From the NCBI GenBank assembly GCA_023134875.1, contig JAGLUH010000377.1, positions 1 through 9,829 of the forward strand: DNA of 9,829 bases, in the 5' to 3' direction. The position numbers were made by a program, and so were the translations under genes. The stretch's first letter is position 1, and each line of letters begins with the position of its first letter. The stretch is from Candidatus Zixiibacteriota bacterium. GTDB taxonomy: Bacteria > Zixibacteria > MSB-5A5 > CAIYYT01. Shown here one piece after another: positions 7,423 through 9,829 of this stretch. The notes beneath the pieces were generated by a model. The model was not told the DNA's origin, searched no databases, and was given only the letters and a program-made list of their open reading frames with translations.

Positions 7423-7602
7423 TCAATACTTTCTGGGGTGGACTTTTTTTGCGTCCACCCAGGAAAGAACGTCGCCCATTTCGAACATAACTCTCTTGCC
7501 CATCTTGACAAAAGGAATCTCTCGCCTTTCAGAGACCCAGGAATCAATGGTGAAAATGCTGATTCCGAGGTATTCGGCGAGTTCCTTCTTGGTAAGGAAC
7601 AT
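7423..7602 (-). CDS. Small excisionase-like helix-turn-helix DNA-binding protein
   Basis: This is a 59-residue protein, MFLTKKELAEYLGIS then FTIDSWVSERREIPFVKMGKRVMFEMGDVLSWVDAKK. The pattern LTKKELAEYLGIS...W...IPFVKMGKRVMF...V..WV is that of the HTH_17/MerR-like excisionase family: an HTH at about 3-22 and a wing at about 30-40. Such proteins bend DNA at attachment sites or act as small regulators. The stop lies about 80 nt before the integrase start, a usual pairing, so a recombination-directionality role is likely. The frame is open 30 codons further upstream, to a TAG at 7695-7693, but no start codon lies there, so ATG 7602 is used. The Shine-Dalgarno (GGACGG) is weak and close. The gene is too short for routine ORF cut-offs. 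Confidence 0.8.
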   Translation of the reverse strand: MFLTKKELAEYLGISIFTIDSWVSERREIPFVKMGKRVMFEMGDVLSWVDAKKVHPRKY

Positions 7603-7702
7603 CTTCCGTCCGTTGTGTGATGAAGATTGCGCAGGGGAAGGCTGGTCTGGTGGTGGAGCTGCATACTGAAGGCGGTAGATCGAACGACAAAGCTACCGAT
7701 CC

Positions 7703-7975
7703 GGATACCCGTAACTGACCGTAGTCCGGATACTCCAAAGCCATCTGCAACACCGCCTGTTCGATCTCCGGAGCCACCCGGTTCTTCATGCACGGCTTAC
7801 GCCGCGTCTTCTCTTTCAGCCCCTCTAAACCTTGATTCTCGTAGGCCTTCTTGATATCGTAGAAGTGCTGGCGGGAACAGCCGCTTATGCGGCAAGCTTC
7901 AGATACGTTCTGAAGATATTCCCCTAGTTCCAGAAACGTAAGTTTCTTCTGGACAAGTTTCTGTTGAGTGGTCAT
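7703..7975 (-). pseudogene. Truncated IS481-type transposase, N-terminal helix-turn-helix part only
   Basis: From ATG 7975 (GTG 7978 is an alternative) the protein reads as the N-terminus of IS481-type transposases. It has FLELGEYLQNVSEACRISGCSRQHFYDIKKAYENQG, then the linker RRKPCMKNRVAPEIEQAVLQMALEYPDYGQLRVS. Full-length relatives continue with an ELRKRG-like segment and a DDE catalytic core. Here the similarity stops after QLRVS, near 7703, and the frame runs on into unrelated residues until 7544, overlapping the excisionase gene in another frame. The DDE domain is absent, so it cannot transpose by itself. A good Shine-Dalgarno (AGAGGTA) lies just upstream. It is best read as an IS cut off by a deletion or recombination beside the integrase module. 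The tail 7702-7603 holds nothing I recognise. Confidence 0.75.
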
Positions 7976-7978
7976 CAC

Positions 7979-8005
7979 TACCTCTTGATTTGTATCTCAG
8001 AGGTA
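7979..8005 (-). promoter_or_regulatory. Inverted repeat that would hide the transposase ribosome-binding site
   Basis: On the minus strand TACCTCT (8005-7999) and AGAGGTA (7985-7979) form a 7-bp stem around a 13-nt loop. The 3' arm is the Shine-Dalgarno sequence of the transposase remnant, ending directly before GTG/ATG. In several IS families a hairpin like this blocks translation of transcripts that read in from outside. The pairing is seen directly; the role is inferred by analogy. Confidence 0.5.
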
Positions 8006-8058
8006 AATGACTACTCTTTCTTATGCAAGTGTCAACTCAAGTCCGCCCCATAACAACT

Positions 8059-8086
8059 CACGGCCCCTGCTTGGGCAGGGGCCGTG
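8059..8086 (-). terminator. Strong hairpin terminator after the porin gene
   Basis: CACGGCCCCTGC (8059-8070) and GCAGGGGCCGTG (8075-8086) form a perfect 12-bp GC-rich stem with a 4-nt loop TTGG. It lies about 30 nt after the porin stop codon. The sequence after it on the minus strand (AGTTGTTATGG) has only a poor T-run. Outer arms CCATAAC (8048-8054) and GTTATGG (8096-8102) extend the symmetry. It likely stops porin transcription before the mobile-element genes. Confidence 0.75.
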
Positions 8087-8115
8087 CTGTTTGCAGTTAT
8101 GGCTCTCGACTCAAT

Positions 8116-9255
8116 TTAGAAAAACACTTGGCTCTGGACGATTGCGGTTTTTGTCCACTCATCAGCCCCGTTCAGTTTATCGACGCCGAATTGAAACTTG
8201 ACGTTGACATTGTGTCCATGTAGCCACCAGTTCAGACCACCCAGAATTGCCTGACGTTTGCCTTGATCGCCTTCATCTGGTTGATACCATTCAAACGCAA
8301 CAAGGGGTTCTATTTTCTTGATGCGGTATCCAAAGTCACCCCACAAACCGTATCCCTCAGGAATTATGCCGCCAGGACCAAAATAGTAGCCATTCAGAGT
8401 ACCGACAATGCCGTTTTCCTCCATGGGAATATCAACAAAGGCATCAAAGGCGAAGGCATAAAAGAGTTCATCGCCCTCATCACCGCCGACACCGGGTTGG
8501 ATGTCAAAACTTGCACCAAATGAGACCACCTTCTTCTTGCCAAGGTACGTGCCTGCCCAGAAGTAGCCAGGTTCCGGATCAAAGGCATTGTAACCAATGC
8601 GGCCGACAATGCGTGGCCTGTCGTTCTCGTTTGTTACCACGGTATCGTCGGGCACTGGAGGGTCTGCATCGGGATCGCCCGGGATTACTGTCTTATTGTA
8701 CTCTGTACCATCCACGACGGCGAGGCGATAGTCTATTTGCTTCTCTGACAGTAGTCCTCTTATCATGACCCCCATATCCCTGTGACCAATTGCCACTCCG
8801 GACCTCATTAGAAATGAGCCATGGAAGTCAAGTCCATGCAGTTTTGCACCTGATTGTTGCATGTGTCTGGAAAACGGCAGTTTCAGCAAACCGGCATTGA
8901 CCTTCAAATAATCACCAATGATATATTCCACCCATGCATCTGCAATCAGTGTGCGTGGTTTCATGTCACCGTTTTTGCCCATATCTCCGTTCAGGGTCCC
9001 GATAAAGAACTTCACATTCGGAGCTATCTGGCCGCCAAACAGGAGTCGGACACGCTTCAAGTAGAAGTCAGTAATGACGGTAGCATCTTTCCCCTCATGG
9101 TCTATTGGCATATACAGCCATCCCTGCACAAACCCGTGGATATCGAGAAAAGCATCATCTGAAATGGTAATCTTAGCTGCTCTGGCATTTGCCGTGAAGC
9201 AGACAAGAAACACGATCAAGACTAAGGTTGAAATAAGCTTTTTCATCTTTTTCAT
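8116..9255 (-). CDS. Outer-membrane porin, phosphate-selective porin (OprO/OprP-like) family
   Basis: This is a 379-residue protein with a signal peptide (MKKMKKLISTLVLIVFLVCFTANARA, cleavage near residue 26-27). Alternating beta-strand segments follow to the end: FYLKRVRLLFGGQIAPNVKFFIGT, YLKVNAGLLKLPFSRH, DYRLAVVDG, RIVGRIGYNAF, VSFGASFDIQ and VNVKFQFGVDKLN. It ends in Phe-Phe, as expected for a BAM-inserted barrel. The LFGGQIAPNVKFFIG and KVNAGLLKLPFSR stretches resemble the OprP-like porin superfamily, which often appears without known anion preference. An acidic, Pro-rich loop lies near residues 190-210 (PDADPPVPDDT). Two starts are possible, ATG 9255 and ATG 9246; GAGAG is better spaced for the second, so the N-terminus may be three residues shorter. 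A hairpin terminator follows. The substrate is not predictable. The neighbouring sulfur-type transporter hints at anion uptake, but that is inference. Confidence 0.8.
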   Translation of the reverse strand: MKKMKKLISTLVLIVFLVCFTANARAAKITISDDAFLDIHGFVQGWLYMPIDHEGKDATVITDFYLKRVRLLFGGQIAPNVKFFIGTLNGDMGKNGDMKPRTLIADAWVEYIIGDYLKVNAGLLKLPFSRHMQQSGAKLHGLDFHGSFLMRSGVAIGHRDMGVMIRGLLSEKQIDYRLAVVDGTEYNKTVIPGDPDADPPVPDDTVVTNENDRPRIVGRIGYNAFDPEPGYFWAGTYLGKKKVVSFGASFDIQPGVGGDEGDELFYAFAFDAFVDIPMEENGIVGTLNGYYFGPGGIIPEGYGLWGDFGYRIKKIEPLVAFEWYQPDEGDQGKRQAILGGLNWWLHGHNVNVKFQFGVDKLNGADEWTKTAIVQSQVFF

Positions 9256-9336
9256 CTCTCAACGTTAAGTTTTACCAATAAGAACCTCTTTCCCTAACGA
9301 TCTACCTCGGATACCTCATATTTAGCGCCTTTCACA

Positions 9337-9382
9337 CTTGTAATGTGCTGTGATTACAGCATGTTAGGACATCCATTACAAG
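9337..9382. repeat. Nested inverted repeat between transporter and porin genes
   Basis: Outer arms CTTGTAATG (9337-9345) and CATTACAAG (9374-9382) are exact 9-bp complements. Directly inside the first arm is a small perfect hairpin, TGCTGT-GATT-ACAGCA (9346-9361). The structure lies about 80 bp downstream of the transporter stop and about 80 bp upstream of the porin start. It could be an operator pair controlling the porin, or an RNA structure in a joint transcript. There is no T-run for a terminator. The remaining spacer holds nothing else convincing. Confidence 0.55.
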
Positions 9383-9464
9383 ATATCTCGCAGGTTGATA
9401 TGGGAAATGCGGGATAAATCTGTAAAGGTTCAAACGAATATATGACAATAGCATATACTCCCTT

Positions 9465-9829
9465 CTATAGTGCAGAGAACTTTCCTGTTCTTTCATTCCA
9501 CTTCACGAACAAATACCATAAAAGTATGATACCCAGGAATATCAGAATTGATAGCCCGTAGCCTATTTCACCAGGAAGAAAAACTTTTTGCTTCATACCT
9601 GGAGACAACGCCGCGTAGAAAGGTGCTGCTATATACTTAGCGGTAAGCGGCATGGCGATTATCATACCGACCACTGAAGCCCATAGCTTTATGTGACCTT
9701 CACCCGCGCGCCACAATGAACCGACGACACAACCCCCGGATAATACCATGCCGAGACCGAAAACTACACCGCCGATTATTGCCGGCAACCAGAAATGCGG
9801 CCAGACCCACATCATCTCTTTGGGAGTAC
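9465..9829 (-). CDS. YeeE/YedE-family sulfur-compound transporter (C-terminal part, 5' end outside window)
   Basis: The frame is open to the window edge (TPKE precedes the first Met), so the gene probably starts outside. The visible part has about three membrane segments: FWLPAIIGGVVFGLGMVLSGGCVVG, LWASVVGMIIAMPLTAKYIA and IGYGLSILIFLGIILLWYLFV. It carries the family signature FGxGMxLSGGCxxGxLWRxGEG, with the conserved GGC cysteine that in characterised YeeE proteins takes part in thiosulfate passage. It is an inner-membrane protein ending in a short cytoplasmic-type KWNERTGKFSAL tail. The length of about 120 residues fits the second half of a YeeE protein or one half of a split pair. ATG 9815 or 9812 could be a true start of a half-size protein, but an internal position looks likelier. 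Small TusA-like partners are common but none is in view. Confidence 0.8.
   Translation of the reverse strand, partial: TPKEMMWVWPHFWLPAIIGGVVFGLGMVLSGGCVVGSLWRAGEGHIKLWASVVGMIIAMPLTAKYIAAPFYAALSPGMKQKVFLPGEIGYGLSILIFLGIILLWYLFVKWNERTGKFSAL

Larger units (their letters stand above)
6318..7978 (-). mobile_element. Remnant of an integrative element at selC (integrase, excisionase-like gene, cut-off IS)
   Basis: A complete tyrosine integrase, a small excisionase-like gene and a truncated transposase lie together between the porin terminator and selC, in DNA richer in A/T than the sel genes. tRNA-Sec genes are well-known integration targets. I found no second copy of selC sequence and no att repeat on the far side, so neither boundary can be fixed. 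The porin and transporter genes could be cargo or chromosome. The coordinates cover only the recognisable genes. Confidence 0.5.

Noticed and set aside
7410..7793. A 127-codon minus-strand frame overlapping the excisionase-like gene and the transposase remnant
   Set aside because: It is the shifted frame of two recognisable proteins and shows no family pattern of its own.
9439..9457. Inverted repeat TATATG/CATATA just after the transporter stop
   Set aside because: Only 6 bp, all but one pair A-T, and no following T-run, so too weak to call a terminator.
7400..9829. A second, partial copy of selC marking the far end of the integrative element
   Set aside because: By eye no stretch matches the tRNA 3' end, anticodon arm or 5' end on either strand; a computed repeat search could overturn this.
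1..9829. In-frame UGA-containing selenoprotein or SECIS element, and CRISPR arrays
   Set aside because: No gene frame is interrupted by a UGA that homology would read through, and no regularly spaced repeats are visible.

Overview
The window looks like chromosome from a Gram-negative (two-membrane) bacterium that makes selenocysteine. All genes I can support lie on the minus strand. The evidence is a bacterial-type tRNA-Sec gene with selA and selB directly behind it, an outer-membrane porin with a signal peptide and terminal Phe, and a secreted beta-propeller protein. Base composition is moderate, with the integrase area visibly richer in A/T. I cannot place the species. A deep-branching anaerobe or FCB-group-like lineage would fit, but that is only a guess.

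Layout, read in the direction of transcription (high to low coordinates): (1) the C-terminal part of a YeeE/YedE-type sulfur-compound transporter (9829-9465); (2) a 209-base spacer with a nested inverted repeat (9337-9382); (3) a phosphate-selective-porin-like outer-membrane protein (9255-8116) followed by a strong hairpin terminator (8086-8059); (4) a small mobile-element remnant made of a truncated IS481-type transposase (7975 to about 7703), a 59-residue excisionase-like HTH protein (7602-7423) and a tyrosine-recombinase integrase (7343-6318); (5) the selenocysteine locus selC (6281-6188), selA (6178-4808) and selB (4808-2943); (6) a YtcJ-type amidohydrolase (2946-1345) and an exported YncE-like propeller protein running off the window (1328-1).

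Parts 5 and 6 look like one transcription unit. selC ends 9 nt before selA, selA and selB share one base (TAATG), selB and the amidohydrolase overlap as ATGA, and the propeller gene starts 16 nt further on. SelA converts Ser-tRNA-Sec to Sec-tRNA-Sec and SelB carries it to UGA codons. The two tail genes have no known part in this pathway. SelD, the selenophosphate donor enzyme, is not in the window.

The points most worth a second look are around selC. The tRNA gene is flanked exactly, on both sides, by the same 8-bp sequence. Its acceptor/T arm is one nucleotide short on the 3' side compared with E. coli selC. The integrase sits on the 5' side of the tRNA, where it would replace or supply the selC promoter region. 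selA has no Shine-Dalgarno sequence, but a two-codon AUG-CUA-UGA reading frame ends on its start codon. I did not find a clearly new multi-gene system.
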